Shown here: positions 8,062-17,966 of the stretch, piece by piece
Position numbering within the stretch: position 1 is the first letter of the stretch
How the letters are laid out: each line of letters begins with the position of its first letter
Source of the DNA: Indolivaga macrotermitis
GTDB taxonomy: Bacteria; Bacteroidota; Bacteroidia; Bacteroidales; Dysgonomonadaceae
DNA: 64,000 bases
Direction: 5' to 3'
Assembly: GCF_900128985.1 (NCBI RefSeq)
Contig: NZ_FQUC01000019.1
Coordinates: forward strand, 1-64,000
Program-made: the position numbers and the translations under genes
Notes under the pieces: generated by a model
What the model was told of the DNA's origin: nothing
Databases searched by the model: none
What the model saw: the letters and a program-made list of their open reading frames with translations, nothing else

Positions 8062-9034
8062 ATCGTAATATATCATCCATAACTTTAGATGTCCGAGCGC
8101 CACTTTCTCCGGTAGAAGGGCACTTTCCGATACCTCTAAGTTCGTCTACTATTGTCTGTATTAATGGTTGCTGGATATGTTCGGGGGTCTTAATTTCAAA
8201 GATTTGAGACTGCCCTCCAAAAGTTAATTTAACGGGAGAGAATGCAAAAGTACTAAAGCTGATATCACCCTTTGTTCCGGTTATAACGATAGAATCCTGA
8301 ACAGAACTTTCTTCTACCACAAAGCACCACTGGGCAACGCCCTGCACACCCGATTTAAAGCGCAGCACAGCCGATATGGTATCCTTAACATCATAGAGTT
8401 TACCTAAGTTTGCAGAAAACCCTCTGGCCTCTTCTATTTCCCCTAATAAGAAATCGAGTATATCCAATGTATGTGGAGCGAGGTCATAAAAGTATCCTTC
8501 GCCCGCGATATCCTTATCTATTCTCCATGTATGATGGGATGGGTCAAAGTCCGTGGGCTGAGCCATCTTAAAATGCTTTACATCCACACATAATACATCC
8601 CCTAGCACACCTGAATCCAGTACCTCTTTCACTTTCACAAAGTACGGTAAAGCCCGTCTGTAAAAGGCAACAAACAACTTCTGATTCTCAGCCACTGCAA
8701 CCTCTATCATTTCCTTACAATCAGCATAGTGCATCGCCATAGGCTTTTCGACATACACAGATTTCCCTGCCCTTAAAGCTTTCAGAGCATATTCCTTATG
8801 GGTACTCGGAGGTGTTGCCACATAAATAGCCTGCACTTCGGGATCTGATATCAGATCATCCGCATCTGCATAGTATTTAGGAACATTGTGCCGCTGAGCA
8901 AAGTCTTTTGCCTTTGCTTCATCACGTCTCATCACTGCTTCGAGATGAGAACCCTCTATTTTATAAAAAGCCGGTCCGCTCTTCTTCTCGCAGACATCAC
9001 CGCAACCTATTATACCCCAGTTTATTTTATCCAT
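8060..9034 (-). CDS. Gfo/Idh/MocA family oxidoreductase
   Basis: A 324-residue NAD(P)-dependent dehydrogenase, probably acting on a sugar or cyclitol. The Rossmann motif GIIGCGDV starts at residue 7, and the family's EKP motif is at residues 96-98 (YVEKPMA), where the lysine is catalytic. The C-terminal half has the alpha/beta substrate domain with DLAPHTLDILDFLLGE. No signal peptide is seen, so it is cytosolic, unlike the many secreted members in Bacteroidetes. No sugar-transport neighbours help to define the substrate. Confidence 0.85.
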   Translation of the reverse strand: MDKINWGIIGCGDVCEKKSGPAFYKIEGSHLEAVMRRDEAKAKDFAQRHNVPKYYADADDLISDPEVQAIYVATPPSTHKEYALKALRAGKSVYVEKPMAMHYADCKEMIEVAVAENQKLFVAFYRRALPYFVKVKEVLDSGVLGDVLCVDVKHFKMAQPTDFDPSHHTWRIDKDIAGEGYFYDLAPHTLDILDFLLGEIEEARGFSANLGKLYDVKDTISAVLRFKSGVQGVAQWCFVVEESSVQDSIVITGTKGDISFSTFAFSPVKLTFGGQSQIFEIKTPEHIQQPLIQTIVDELRGIGKCPSTGESGARTSKVMDDILR

Positions 9035-9066
9035 AACGTTTAGTTTATATCTATACTGAATAAAAC

Positions 9067-9100
9067 AAATGTCTCCCGGGCTTGTTTCCGAGAGACATTT
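9067..9100 (-). terminator. Terminator of the OmpA-family gene
   Basis: AAATGTCTC (9067-9075) pairs with GAGACATTT (9092-9100), with extra CCGG/CCG pairing inside. A T-rich stretch follows on the minus strand. It lies just after the stop of the OmpA gene. Confidence 0.65.
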
Positions 9101-9121
9101 TATATATTAATTGCTTTTCCT

Positions 9122-10531
9122 TTATTCTATCACAAATATTACCACACGATTCCATTCGTTTACCGTAAATGGCTGGATTCTATCTCCTGACCAATTAATA
9201 GAAACACGTGCCGGATTTATTCCATATCTTTCAATCAAAGCTTTCGATACTGCCTTAGCCCGACGTTCAGATAACTTCATATTATATTCAGGGTAAGCAG
9301 TTTTCTTATCAGCATAGCCGGTAACCACCACATTTACCTCAGGATGTTGATTCAAGTAATTAGCTGCTTTATCGATCTTCATCCACTCAGATTGATCAAT
9401 CACTGATTTATCAATTCTGAAGAACACCGGATCCGGCAAGAACTTGATATCTTGTACTGGAGCAGTAGGTCTTACTTCTACAGGAGGGGGAGGAGGAGGA
9501 CATGTAGGACATTTCTGATTAGCCAATGACTCTCTCAATATATTGATATCATTATTCAGCTTATTTATCAGTTTAGCATCCATTGGAGCTGCAACATCCC
9601 AGCTTGTTTTACCAAACTTATATGCGACTGACAGTGTTGCCTGAGCGATACCATCCATACTTTGATTATCTCCTGTTTGTCCATCAAATGAGTCTCCGAC
9701 AACAGATCCTGAAACTTCAGCATGCAATGCAAATTTCTCACTCAAACGGAACTTACCAATAAGACCGGCATGAGCACCCACCAACATAATGTTATCATTA
9801 CCCATGTGAGAGAATGAATTGTAGAAGCCAACACCACCGAAAGGGGTTAATTCAAAGAATCGTTTTGGATTATAGTTTCCAAAAAGATTGAATAAGTCGA
9901 ACATGAAATCAACATTAAACTGGAAATAACGAACATGATCCATATACAAAGCACCATTTTCTCTACCTGGTATCCAATAATAGTTATCGCCATCCATTCC
10001 AATTATAGACTGATTATATCCAACACCAGAAGGTGTCGTCAAATCCCATCTAGAATTCCATGTTGGGTCCCAAGTCAGCATACCTGCACCAACAGTAGTT
10101 GGATATCCTGACGTACCAACAACGCTTTGACCCATATAGTTTTTAGTTCCATGGTTCCACTTTACGTATGTACCATAGCTACCATCATTGAATCCGTGCA
10201 ATGAACCTCCTGTGAAATTCAGTCTCAATCCCCAGATCGGAGAGAAATATTTAGAAATTGAAATCTGAGGAGCAAAGGTTACCCTATCGGTGAAAGATCC
10301 TTTATTGTCATCAATACCCATCAATATCTGAGCACCACCTCCGACAGAGATAGTCCAGTTATCTTTGAAAGCATTCTTTTTCCAAGTTGTTTTATAGGTG
10401 TTATATGTTTGGTTAGGTTGACCATACTCAACCTCATCAGGAATAAGATCCCGACTAAATTCCTCTTGTGCTGACAATGAAAATATCCCGCAAGAAAACA
10501 ATAACGATAGGAATAAAACCTTTTTGTTCAT
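9122..10531 (-). CDS. OmpA family outer-membrane protein
   Basis: About 469 residues from ATG 10531, which starts a clean signal peptide (MNKKVLFLSLLFSCGIFSLSAQ). The N-terminal 300 residues are rich in aromatic alternating strands, as in an 8-stranded or larger beta-barrel. A short linker with the sequence CPTCPPPPPP follows, then a C-terminal OmpA/MotB peptidoglycan-binding domain (FFRIDKSVID to the end) with NMKLSERRAKAV. It should anchor the outer membrane to peptidoglycan, like the abundant OmpA-type porins of Bacteroidales. The two cysteines in the linker could form a disulfide. A longer open frame upstream lacks a signal sequence at its start and was rejected. Confidence 0.85.
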   Translation of the reverse strand: MNKKVLFLSLLFSCGIFSLSAQEEFSRDLIPDEVEYGQPNQTYNTYKTTWKKNAFKDNWTISVGGGAQILMGIDDNKGSFTDRVTFAPQISISKYFSPIWGLRLNFTGGSLHGFNDGSYGTYVKWNHGTKNYMGQSVVGTSGYPTTVGAGMLTWDPTWNSRWDLTTPSGVGYNQSIIGMDGDNYYWIPGRENGALYMDHVRYFQFNVDFMFDLFNLFGNYNPKRFFELTPFGGVGFYNSFSHMGNDNIMLVGAHAGLIGKFRLSEKFALHAEVSGSVVGDSFDGQTGDNQSMDGIAQATLSVAYKFGKTSWDVAAPMDAKLINKLNNDINILRESLANQKCPTCPPPPPPVEVRPTAPVQDIKFLPDPVFFRIDKSVIDQSEWMKIDKAANYLNQHPEVNVVVTGYADKKTAYPEYNMKLSERRAKAVSKALIERYGINPARVSINWSGDRIQPFTVNEWNRVVIFVIE

Positions 10532-10579
10532 ATCAAAACATATGTTAATGTTAATTCTAAAATACATGTAATACAGCGA

Positions 10580-10587
10580 CAAAGATA
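10580..10587 (-). promoter_or_regulatory. -7 element of the OmpA-family gene
   Basis: TATCTTTG on the minus strand fits TAnnTTTG and predicts a leader of about 43 nt. The upstream region is a T/A-rich tract without a clear TTG at the right distance. Confidence 0.6.
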
Positions 10588-10703
10588 TATTGTTTTTTTT
10601 TAATGTGAAATACAAAATACATTTTTTTCTGATTTTAACGGAAGAATTAACCCTTAAAAAAGAGAAATATAACGATATACATATATATGTAAAGTAAATT
10701 ATT

Positions 10704-10711
10704 TATATTTG
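10704..10711 (+). promoter_or_regulatory. -7 element of the DUF6056-like membrane protein gene
   Basis: TATATTTG fits TAnnTTTG about 37 bp before the preferred ATG at 10748. It is also consistent with the alternative GTG start at 10730. Confidence 0.5.
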
Positions 10712-10747
10712 CTTTCAACAATTTCTTAAGTGAAATATAACTATGAT

Positions 10748-12151
10748 ATGTTAATGAAACCCCTTTCCAAATCAGATAAAACCTCTATTTTGAGTAAAAA
10801 TAAGTTAATCTCATTAGAAGCCAAATTCGAATTTATCGATGAAGGCGAAAGGGGTAATAAAGCACTATCCCGGTTGGTTTTCGCAGGATTACTTTTTTTT
10901 GTTTTTTTAACGTTATTAACATTAAATACTCTAACTCCCCTCATAGGAGACGATTACGTATACAGTTTTATATATCAAACCGACCAAAAATTACTCTCTT
11001 TCAATGATGTTATCAACTCCCAATTTAACCATTATTATAAATGGGGAGGAAGAACAGTTGTGCACATAATAGATCAATGCCTCTTACTTAATTACAGTCC
11101 AATTATCGCCGACACGCTAAACAGTATAGCTTTCATTGCTTACATAATAGCTATATACTTTCATATCACAGCCCGGAAAACTATCAATATAAACTTATTA
11201 GTAGTAATATTTACCCTTGTCTGGTTTATACAACCGGTTTTCGCTGAAACAGTACTTTGGCTGACCGGAAGCTCAAATTATTTATGGGGCACACTCCTCA
11301 TATTATTATTCTTGCTACCCTACCGGTTTTATAAAAACACAAAACAAAGCATCACAAAAACAGTCCTATTTTCAGCAATTATGCTTCTGTCGGGAGTCAT
11401 ATCGGGATGGACAAACGAAAACACTGCTGCCGCTATGATCATTATGATTATCGCATACATATACTATTACAAAACAAAAAAATGGGATATACCCATATGG
11501 GCATATGCAGGACTCATCGGGTCGATCATCGGTTACACTTTAATGATCATAGCTCCCGGTAATTTCGTTCGGGCAAGCGAAGCTCCTTCTCTAAGCGCTT
11601 TTCTTATAATATACAGGCTACTGACCTATACCCAACGATTTATCGTATATCTGGGATTACTAAACTTTGCATTAATCATTGCATTAATTCTGTATAAAAG
11701 ATTCAGCCCTCGTAACCCGAACAAAGATATTAAATGCATAATCATCTATTTTGTGGGTATCTTCGTTTCTATTTACATTATGATAGCTTCACCCAGTTTT
11801 CCTGCAAGAGCCTGGTTCGGAACTATCACATTCAACATTATTGCATTTGGTATCGTATATCAACAATTAAACAGAGACGAAATTCTAATCAGGAGAATAA
11901 AGACCTGTCTATTCATATTCCTTCTCATTTCTTTTTCTGCAAGTTATTATGATGCCTATAAAGACACCTCATGGATAAATCAAATATGGAAAGAAAGAGA
12001 AGCTATTATTGCAGAGAAGAAGCAAGCCGGTGAGACAACAGTCACATTCAAAGAATATCAGGCTAAGACCAAATTCGGACTAGGAGATACATACTATGCC
12101 CTACCTAACATTTCTAAATATTATGGCATAAACTTCGAATTAGAAAAATAA
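10748..12151 (+). CDS. Polytopic membrane protein, DUF6056-like (GT-C-type candidate)
   Basis: About 467 residues with a cytosolic N-terminus of roughly 45 residues and some 10-11 membrane segments. The first loop contains GDDYVYSF and WGGRTVVHII, the pattern of DUF6056/GtrV-like proteins. These are suspected membrane glycosyltransferases that put an acidic residue in the first periplasmic loop. It lies 17 bp upstream of a GT14 glycosyltransferase, so the pair may act on one glycan. The start is uncertain: ATG 10748, ATG 10754 or GTG 10730. Confidence 0.65.
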   Translation: MLMKPLSKSDKTSILSKNKLISLEAKFEFIDEGERGNKALSRLVFAGLLFFVFLTLLTLNTLTPLIGDDYVYSFIYQTDQKLLSFNDVINSQFNHYYKWGGRTVVHIIDQCLLLNYSPIIADTLNSIAFIAYIIAIYFHITARKTININLLVVIFTLVWFIQPVFAETVLWLTGSSNYLWGTLLILLFLLPYRFYKNTKQSITKTVLFSAIMLLSGVISGWTNENTAAAMIIMIIAYIYYYKTKKWDIPIWAYAGLIGSIIGYTLMIIAPGNFVRASEAPSLSAFLIIYRLLTYTQRFIVYLGLLNFALIIALILYKRFSPRNPNKDIKCIIIYFVGIFVSIYIMIASPSFPARAWFGTITFNIIAFGIVYQQLNRDEILIRRIKTCLFIFLLISFSASYYDAYKDTSWINQIWKEREAIIAEKKQAGETTVTFKEYQAKTKFGLGDTYYALPNISKYYGINFELEK

Positions 12152-12168
12152 ACTCAAAGGACTTTAAA

Positions 12169-13053
12169 ATGCAGTCAGTTCTGATAACAGCATATAAAAA
12201 CATACAACACCTCGAAGAAATCATCGATTTCTTCGACGACAACTTCAATATATACATACACATAGACAAGAAAAGCGTTATCCCTTCCGGAGCAATAGAC
12301 GAATTATACAAAAAAGGAAATGTCAAATATATTTCCCGTAAATACAAAATAAACTGGGGAGGCTTGAACCATCTTCTGGCAATCCTCGATATCACCAGAC
12401 AAGCGTTTGACAACAATGAAAACCAGTATTTCCACCTGATTACCGGGCACGATTACCCAATCAAGCCGAAAGAGGAGTTCGATATATTTTACCAAAAGAA
12501 CAAAGGCCTCAACTTCATGGAATACCATCAGCTGCCATACGAACCGTGGCCTGAACAGGGGATGGACCGACTTTCGCGATACAATATGTATGATTTGATC
12601 GACGGAAGATCCGGGAAAAATGAAATCTTATTGAAACGTTTTTCCAAACTTCAAAAGTTATTGGGAATCAAAAGAAGCTTCCGTAAAGATTTCCCGCAAC
12701 AGCATGGAGGCTCAACCTATTGGTCTTTAAGTAGAGAATCTATAGGGTATACATTCTCTTATCTGAAAGAAAACCCTTGGTTTCTCAAAAGATTCAAATA
12801 TACATTTTGTGCAGAAGAAATATTTTTCCAGACAATTTTAATGAATTCCCCTCTAAAAGACAAAATCATAAATAACAATATGCGTTTCATTGTTTGGGAA
12901 AACAGGAACGGTAATTTCCCTGCAAACCTCGACCTGACTGATTATAACAATATACAAAATACGGAAGCCTTATTTGCCAGAAAGTTCGAATATCCTACAT
13001 CCGGACAATTGCTCTCGCTGATAAAGAAAGACCTTCAACAAAAAACACAATAA
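12169..13053 (+). CDS. GT14 family beta-1,6-N-acetylglucosaminyltransferase-like protein
   Basis: A 294-residue glycosyltransferase resembling the Core-2/I-branching family. IYIHIDKKS (residues 28-36) is the usual early strand, followed by INWGGLNHLLAILDITRQAF, YFHLITGHDYPIK near 87-99, and the acidic catalytic region in YTFCAEEIFFQTILMNS. No signal peptide or membrane segment is present, so it acts on the cytosolic side. In bacteria such genes occur in capsule and exopolysaccharide clusters; here it is paired only with the preceding membrane protein. Confidence 0.8.
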   Translation: MQSVLITAYKNIQHLEEIIDFFDDNFNIYIHIDKKSVIPSGAIDELYKKGNVKYISRKYKINWGGLNHLLAILDITRQAFDNNENQYFHLITGHDYPIKPKEEFDIFYQKNKGLNFMEYHQLPYEPWPEQGMDRLSRYNMYDLIDGRSGKNEILLKRFSKLQKLLGIKRSFRKDFPQQHGGSTYWSLSRESIGYTFSYLKENPWFLKRFKYTFCAEEIFFQTILMNSPLKDKIINNNMRFIVWENRNGNFPANLDLTDYNNIQNTEALFARKFEYPTSGQLLSLIKKDLQQKTQ

Positions 13054-13144
13054 CTGTGTTAATATATAAAAGTAAGAAGACAACTTTTTTATTCGGGAAC
13101 AAAAATACCGCAAACAAGGTATTTCAAAGCCAAACTCAGAAACG

Positions 13145-13152
13145 TACATTTG
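13145..13152 (+). promoter_or_regulatory. Promoter of cysK
   Basis: TACATTTG (13145-13152) fits TAnnTTTG, with TTT at 13122-13124 as a near-consensus -33 after a 20-bp spacer. The predicted leader is about 20 nt. Confidence 0.6.
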
Positions 13153-13177
13153 TATCAATAAACAAACAGAAAAAATT

Positions 13178-14125
13178 ATGGGAACAATCGCAAAACAGTT
13201 GACAGACCTCATAGGTAATACACCGTTACTTGAACTGTCAAACTACGAAAAGAAACACAAACTGGAAGCTAAAGTTATTGGCAAACTAGAATATTTCAAC
13301 CCAGCATCGAGTGTCAAAGACCGTATTGCACTAGCAATGATCTCCGATGCCGAAGAAAAAGGAATTTTAAAACCGGACAGTGTTATTATCGAGCCTACAA
13401 GCGGAAATACCGGTATCGGGCTTGCTTTTGTATCAGCTGCCAAAGGGTACAAGCTTGTGCTCACTATGCCTGAAACGATGAGTATCGAGCGCCGCAACCT
13501 CCTAAAAGCATTAGGAGCAAATATCGTATTGACACCCGGCCCTGATGGAATGAAGGGAGCAATAGCCAAAGCAAACGAATTGAAAGAGACAACTCCTAAT
13601 GCTATTATCCTTCAACAATTCGAAAATCCTGCGAATCCTGCAATCCACAGAAAAACTACTGCGGAAGAAATTTGGAGAGACACCGACGGAAAAGTAGATA
13701 TCTTTGTATCAGGAGTAGGAACAGGCGGTACCGTTAGCGGAGTTGGCGAAGTACTGAAACAACGTAATCCCAATGTAAAGATCATAGCTGTTGAACCCAC
13801 AGATTCACCTGTTCTATCAGGAGGAAAACCCGGGCCACACAAAATACAAGGTATCGGCGCAGGATTTATCCCTAAGACATACGATGCCAGTGTTATTGAC
13901 GAAATTATTCAAGTAAAAAACGACGATGCCATACTTACCAGCCGTGTTTTAGCCCGCGAAGAAGGTCTATTAGTGGGTATTTCATCAGGTGCCGCTGTAT
14001 TTGCTGCGACCGAACTGGCTAAACGCCCCGAAAACAAAGGCAAAAACATTGTAGTAATATTACCTGATACAGGCGAACGTTATCTATCGACAGTGCTTTA
14101 CGCTTTCGAAGAATATCCTTTATAA
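13178..14125 (+). CDS. cysK: Cysteine synthase A (O-acetylserine sulfhydrylase)
   Basis: A 315-residue PLP enzyme that makes cysteine from O-acetylserine and sulfide. PLP-binding lysine K47 lies in PASSVKDRI, the substrate loop TSGNTG is at residues 74-79, [12 protein letters not shown] binds the PLP phosphate, and GISSGAAV is the C-terminal serine loop. Length and motifs are standard for CysK rather than CysM. It has its own promoter and terminator; no cysE is near. Confidence 0.93.
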   Translation: MGTIAKQLTDLIGNTPLLELSNYEKKHKLEAKVIGKLEYFNPASSVKDRIALAMISDAEEKGILKPDSVIIEPTSGNTGIGLAFVSAAKGYKLVLTMPETMSIERRNLLKALGANIVLTPGPDGMKGAIAKANELKETTPNAIILQQFENPANPAIHRKTTAEEIWRDTDGKVDIFVSGVGTGGTVSGVGEVLKQRNPNVKIIAVEPTDSPVLSGGKPGPHKIQGIGAGFIPKTYDASVIDEIIQVKNDDAILTSRVLAREEGLLVGISSGAAVFAATELAKRPENKGKNIVVILPDTGERYLSTVLYAFEEYPL

Positions 14126-14177
14126 GAAATGGAGTAGAATTGTACTATAAAAAGCCGCACTTAGCAGCTTTATACTG

Positions 14178-14215
14178 AAAAACAGAAGATTGTTCATTTA
14201 CAGTCTTCTGTTTTT
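14178..14215 (+). terminator. Terminator of cysK
   Basis: AAAAACAGAAGA (14178-14189) and TCTTCTGTTTTT (14204-14215) form a perfect 12-bp stem ending in a T-run. Confidence 0.85.
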
Positions 14216-14278
14216 CTCTTTTAGGGAAGCCCCATATAACGATATATCATTCAAGACCAATACAGACAGATAAAATCT

Positions 14279-14324
14279 CACTACATATAGTGATTGCAAC
14301 GATTGGGTAATCATTTTACATTTG
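14279..14324 (+). promoter_or_regulatory. Promoter and possible operator of the hmuR-hmuY operon
   Basis: TTG (14294-14296), a 20-bp spacer and TACATTTG (14317-14324) match the Bacteroidetes consensus exactly. Just upstream, CACTA (14279-14283) and TAGTG (14288-14292) form a small palindrome against the -33 box, a plausible operator. The implied leader is about 130 nt long. Confidence 0.7.
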
Positions 14325-14344
14325 TCTACGTAAAATTTGCTAAC

Positions 14345-14378
14345 CAACGGTAATCGGGTTATATCATATTTACCGTTG
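14345..14378 (+). promoter_or_regulatory. Inverted repeat in the hmuR leader
   Basis: CAACGGTAA (14345-14353) and TTACCGTTG (14370-14378) form a perfect 9-bp stem with a 16-nt loop inside the predicted 5' untranslated region. It could be an RNA structure controlling expression or a protein-binding site. No known riboswitch was recognised. Confidence 0.5.
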
Positions 14379-14458
14379 ACAAATAGGGTTAGTACAGTAA
14401 ACCGGACTTTAATCCAAGTTGACCTACACCTTAAACATTTATATAAAGAAATAAATAT

Positions 14459-16522
14459 ATGTCAAAACATGTATATGTTGCGATTGCCTTATGGGCAGTC
14501 GCCCTGCTATCTTTTGCTCAAAAAAACGAGACCGCAGACATCACTGCAAAAGATTACCACCTGAAAGAAGTCGTGGTCACAGGCCAGTTTATCCCCCAAT
14601 CGATACAAAACTCAATCTATAAAGTAAAGGTTATCTCCAATCAGGAAATTCAGCAAAAATCAGCGACCGATATACAAAGCCTGTTAAACACGGAGCTCGG
14701 CATACGGCTATCCAACGATATGAATCTCGGCGAAACAGATTTCGAGATCATGGGTATGGGAGGCAATAATGTAAAAGTGTTATTAGATGGTATTCCTATG
14801 ATAGACCGTTTATACAAGAAACAAAGTCTCAACCAAATAGATATCAATACAATCGAACGGATAGAAATAGTAGAGGGTCCCATGTCGGTTATATATGGTA
14901 CTGACGCATTAGCAGGTGTTATCAATATCATCACAAAAAAAGGAATCCCTGAAAACGGCAAGAACCTATCAGTAGGAGCCAGAATACAGGAAGAAAGCAT
15001 TGGTGACGAATACAACCTTTTCGACAAAAAAGGAATCCATAACCAAAGTGTAAATGCCCGATACTCGTTTGATAACGGATTATACATTAGCGGTAACTTT
15101 GCCCGTAACCGTTTTGGAGGATGGCAAGGAGATTCCATCGGGCGAAAAAAACAATGGCAACCCAAAGACCAATACCTCACCGGAGGACAGGTGGGTTTTC
15201 GTAAATCCAATTACGACCTATCTTACCGTTTAGACTATATGAATGAGAATCTATTGAACGAAGCCGATATCAGCACCCTGACAAATACTACTTCGAACAA
15301 AGAATACATCGTAAACAGATATACCCACCAGCTCCAGGCTAACTGGAAAGCCAGTAACTCATTAGATTTTGCTTTTGCCGGATCATATCAGGATTACAAG
15401 CGGCGGATAAGAACAACTAATATCGACCTGACTACAGGTAAGGAAACCCTTTCAACAAATCCCGAAGACCAAGACAAAACGACCCTCGACTCATGGTTCG
15501 GGCGTGTTATGGCTGTCTGGAAAATACGAAATAACCTTAGCTTTCAACCGGGTATAGAAGTACAATCCGACAACGGATTCGGAAATCGTATGGATGGAGA
15601 ACACCGGATAACCAATACCGCTCTTTTCTTATCAGCAGAATATACTCCTCTTGACTGGTTAAGCCTCCGTCCGGGATTTCGATCCTCCTTCAACTCTGTG
15701 TATGACGCACCTTGGGCAACCCCGGCTATGAATGTCAAGGCAAGGATAACTGAATATATGGATCTGAGGGCATCGTATGCAAGAGGATTCAGGGCTCCTA
15801 CCCTACAAGAACTGTATTACTCATTCCATGACAGTAATCACGATTTGTACGGAAACCCGGATCTCAAGTCGGAATATTCGAACAGTTACCAGCTTTCTTT
15901 GACTTGGCGTGCCATCCACAATGAACAAATAAGATTTACCACACAGTTGACAGGCTTCTACAACGATTTCAGAGACCGTATATCCCTGATCGAATCGAAA
16001 ACCCAGATCGGATACAGCAAATACTATAACATTGACCGGTACAAAACACTGGGCTTCACTATCGAAAATAACTTATATTGGAAATATCTTCGGGCATCCC
16101 TCAACTTTTCTTACTTAGGCAGATACAACAAACTCTATGAAAACGAGAGTTACCAAGACGAAGATATGTCGCAGTTCAGATACTCACCCGAACTAAGTGC
16201 CAGCATCAGCTATACATGGAACAAGGTAGCCACATTTGCAGCATACTACAAATTCACCGGAGAACGAAAGGAATATGGTATCGCCGAAGATAATACACTT
16301 GGCCTGCTAGGTACAAACAGTTATAACTGGGCAGATTTTACAATATCACGCCCAATAGGCAAATTACTAACCATTGCCGGAGGTATAAAAAACATCTTTA
16401 ATATAACCACCATCCGCAATACTGCCGGATCGGAAGAAATACATAACCAAGATACGGGAGTAAGCCAGATAGGCTGCGGCCGGTCTTATTTTATCGGATT
16501 ATCATTTAATTTTCAAAAATAA
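14459..16522 (+). CDS. hmuR: TonB-dependent outer-membrane receptor, HmuR-like
   Basis: A 687-residue receptor with a short signal peptide (to about residue 20) and a plug domain whose start LKEVVVTGQFIPQSIQNSIYKVKVIS holds the TonB-box region. A plug core with VLLDGIPMIDR and IERIEIVEGPMSVIYGTDALAGVINIITKK follows, then a 22-stranded barrel ending in an aromatic residue followed by QK. There is no carboxypeptidase-like N-terminal extension, so it is not SusC-like. The HmuY-family lipoprotein gene 5 bp downstream points to haem as ligand. In Porphyromonas gingivalis hmuY precedes hmuR and hmuSTUV follow; here the order is reversed and no STUV genes are seen. Confidence 0.85.
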   Translation: MSKHVYVAIALWAVALLSFAQKNETADITAKDYHLKEVVVTGQFIPQSIQNSIYKVKVISNQEIQQKSATDIQSLLNTELGIRLSNDMNLGETDFEIMGMGGNNVKVLLDGIPMIDRLYKKQSLNQIDINTIERIEIVEGPMSVIYGTDALAGVINIITKKGIPENGKNLSVGARIQEESIGDEYNLFDKKGIHNQSVNARYSFDNGLYISGNFARNRFGGWQGDSIGRKKQWQPKDQYLTGGQVGFRKSNYDLSYRLDYMNENLLNEADISTLTNTTSNKEYIVNRYTHQLQANWKASNSLDFAFAGSYQDYKRRIRTTNIDLTTGKETLSTNPEDQDKTTLDSWFGRVMAVWKIRNNLSFQPGIEVQSDNGFGNRMDGEHRITNTALFLSAEYTPLDWLSLRPGFRSSFNSVYDAPWATPAMNVKARITEYMDLRASYARGFRAPTLQELYYSFHDSNHDLYGNPDLKSEYSNSYQLSLTWRAIHNEQIRFTTQLTGFYNDFRDRISLIESKTQIGYSKYYNIDRYKTLGFTIENNLYWKYLRASLNFSYLGRYNKLYENESYQDEDMSQFRYSPELSASISYTWNKVATFAAYYKFTGERKEYGIAEDNTLGLLGTNSYNWADFTISRPIGKLLTIAGGIKNIFNITTIRNTAGSEEIHNQDTGVSQIGCGRSYFIGLSFNFQK

Positions 16523-16527
16523 CTAAT

Positions 16528-17865
16528 ATGAAAAAATATCTTTATCTGAGTTTAATGTTCGCAGGATTATTCGTTACATCTTGTAGCGACGACGATCCTC
16601 CGCTTCCTGATAATACTATTAACTTTTCAGCAACTGAACTGGGTATTTCAGAAACCGAATCAAATAAATCATTTACCCTTAATATCGACAGGGCAGAAAG
16701 CTCCGATATAGCCGTTTCTATCGGGATTAATACCAATGGAATCGATTATGGCGATGATATAACAACTACCCCCGCAGCAACAGATAATACTATCAATGTT
16801 ACCATTCCTGCAGGATCAACTTCAGCTACTATTATGGTAACCAAAGTAGCTGAACTTTTCGATGGAGATGAATCCATCAGTTTCGATATTAAATCAGTAA
16901 GCGGAGGCCTTGTCCTTGGAGATAAGAAATCACTTAAACTGACATTCAGTGCCATTGTATCCGAAGGAGCTTCGTTAACCCTCAACGGTGGAGAAGGTGG
17001 AGCAAGTGCAGTAAACTCGGTGTATGTCGATTTCAGCAGTAACGAACAAACATCTGTTGCACGCAATTCATGGAACCTCGGCTTTTATAATGGAAGTGAA
17101 TTCGGCGTGATCTTAAACAACGTTTTACCTGCAACTGCTACAGCTACAGACCTGACAGTAGATGCAGTAATCTCTGAAGCGGATGAAACAGCTTATAAAA
17201 CTGAACTAAGCTTAAATTATACCGATAAATTCGCCTATATTGACGATTTATCCGGAGAAATATCAGGAACAATTATCAAAGAAGGTAAAGTATATCTGGT
17301 GAATTTCGCAGAGCAAACCCCTCAGCTTTATAAAGTAAAAGTAAGCCAGAAAGATGCCAATACTTATACACTGCAATATGCAGCAAGTAACAGCTCAACC
17401 GTAAATAGTCTGGATATCCCGAAAGATGCAAAATATAATTTCACCTATGCTTCATTCGTAGATAATAAGATCGTACAGGTTGAACCCGAAAAAGAAAAAT
17501 GGGATATACAATGGACACGTGCCGTTTATCATGCACAAGGAATTCCGTATGTATTCGCCGATATGGTCTTTATCAATAACCGCGCAGGCATAACAGCCGC
17601 TTCTGTAGAGATAACAAGCACCCTGAATTATACAAATGTATCAGTAACAGATGCTGCCAATGCTGCATTTTCGTCGGATGTAGATGTTATAGGTAGTAAC
17701 TGGAGAGCCACTACCGGAAATAACGCCGGAGTTACCCAAACACATTTCTATCTGGTGAAAGATGCAGCCGGAAATATCTATAAACTACGCTTTTTAAAAC
17801 TAGGAGTAGGTAGTGATGGCGGAACCCGCGGTTACCCACAGATTGAATATGCTTTGGTTAAGTAA
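16528..17865 (+). CDS. hmuY: HmuY-family haem-binding lipoprotein with N-terminal Calx-beta-like domain
   Basis: A 445-residue lipoprotein: signal peptide with lipobox VTSC (Cys19), followed by SDDD, the acidic tail that marks surface export in Bacteroidetes. Residues about 30-135 look like a Calx-beta domain (SETESNKSFTLNI, VTIPAGSTSATIMV, DGDESISFDI). The C-terminal 300 residues match HmuY proteins, starting near VYVDFSSNEQTSVARNSWNLGFY. HmuY captures haem outside the cell and hands it to HmuR. The P. gingivalis protein is about half this length, so the front domain is an addition. It is cotranscribed with hmuR. Confidence 0.8.
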   Translation: MKKYLYLSLMFAGLFVTSCSDDDPPLPDNTINFSATELGISETESNKSFTLNIDRAESSDIAVSIGINTNGIDYGDDITTTPAATDNTINVTIPAGSTSATIMVTKVAELFDGDESISFDIKSVSGGLVLGDKKSLKLTFSAIVSEGASLTLNGGEGGASAVNSVYVDFSSNEQTSVARNSWNLGFYNGSEFGVILNNVLPATATATDLTVDAVISEADETAYKTELSLNYTDKFAYIDDLSGEISGTIIKEGKVYLVNFAEQTPQLYKVKVSQKDANTYTLQYAASNSSTVNSLDIPKDAKYNFTYASFVDNKIVQVEPEKEKWDIQWTRAVYHAQGIPYVFADMVFINNRAGITAASVEITSTLNYTNVSVTDAANAAFSSDVDVIGSNWRATTGNNAGVTQTHFYLVKDAAGNIYKLRFLKLGVGSDGGTRGYPQIEYALVK

Positions 17866-17966
17866 CCCAATACACTTCGAGTAAATTGGAGAGTCTAATA
17901 CTTGATAAATATTTTTTGTACACTTTTATTTAATGGAGAATTGAGAATGAAACCCCTAAAGGGGAA

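Noticed and set aside
14650-15210. 186-codon minus-strand frame inside hmuR
   Set aside because: It is antisense to a strongly supported receptor gene, is Pro/Leu/Ser-rich without domain signals, and has no promoter.
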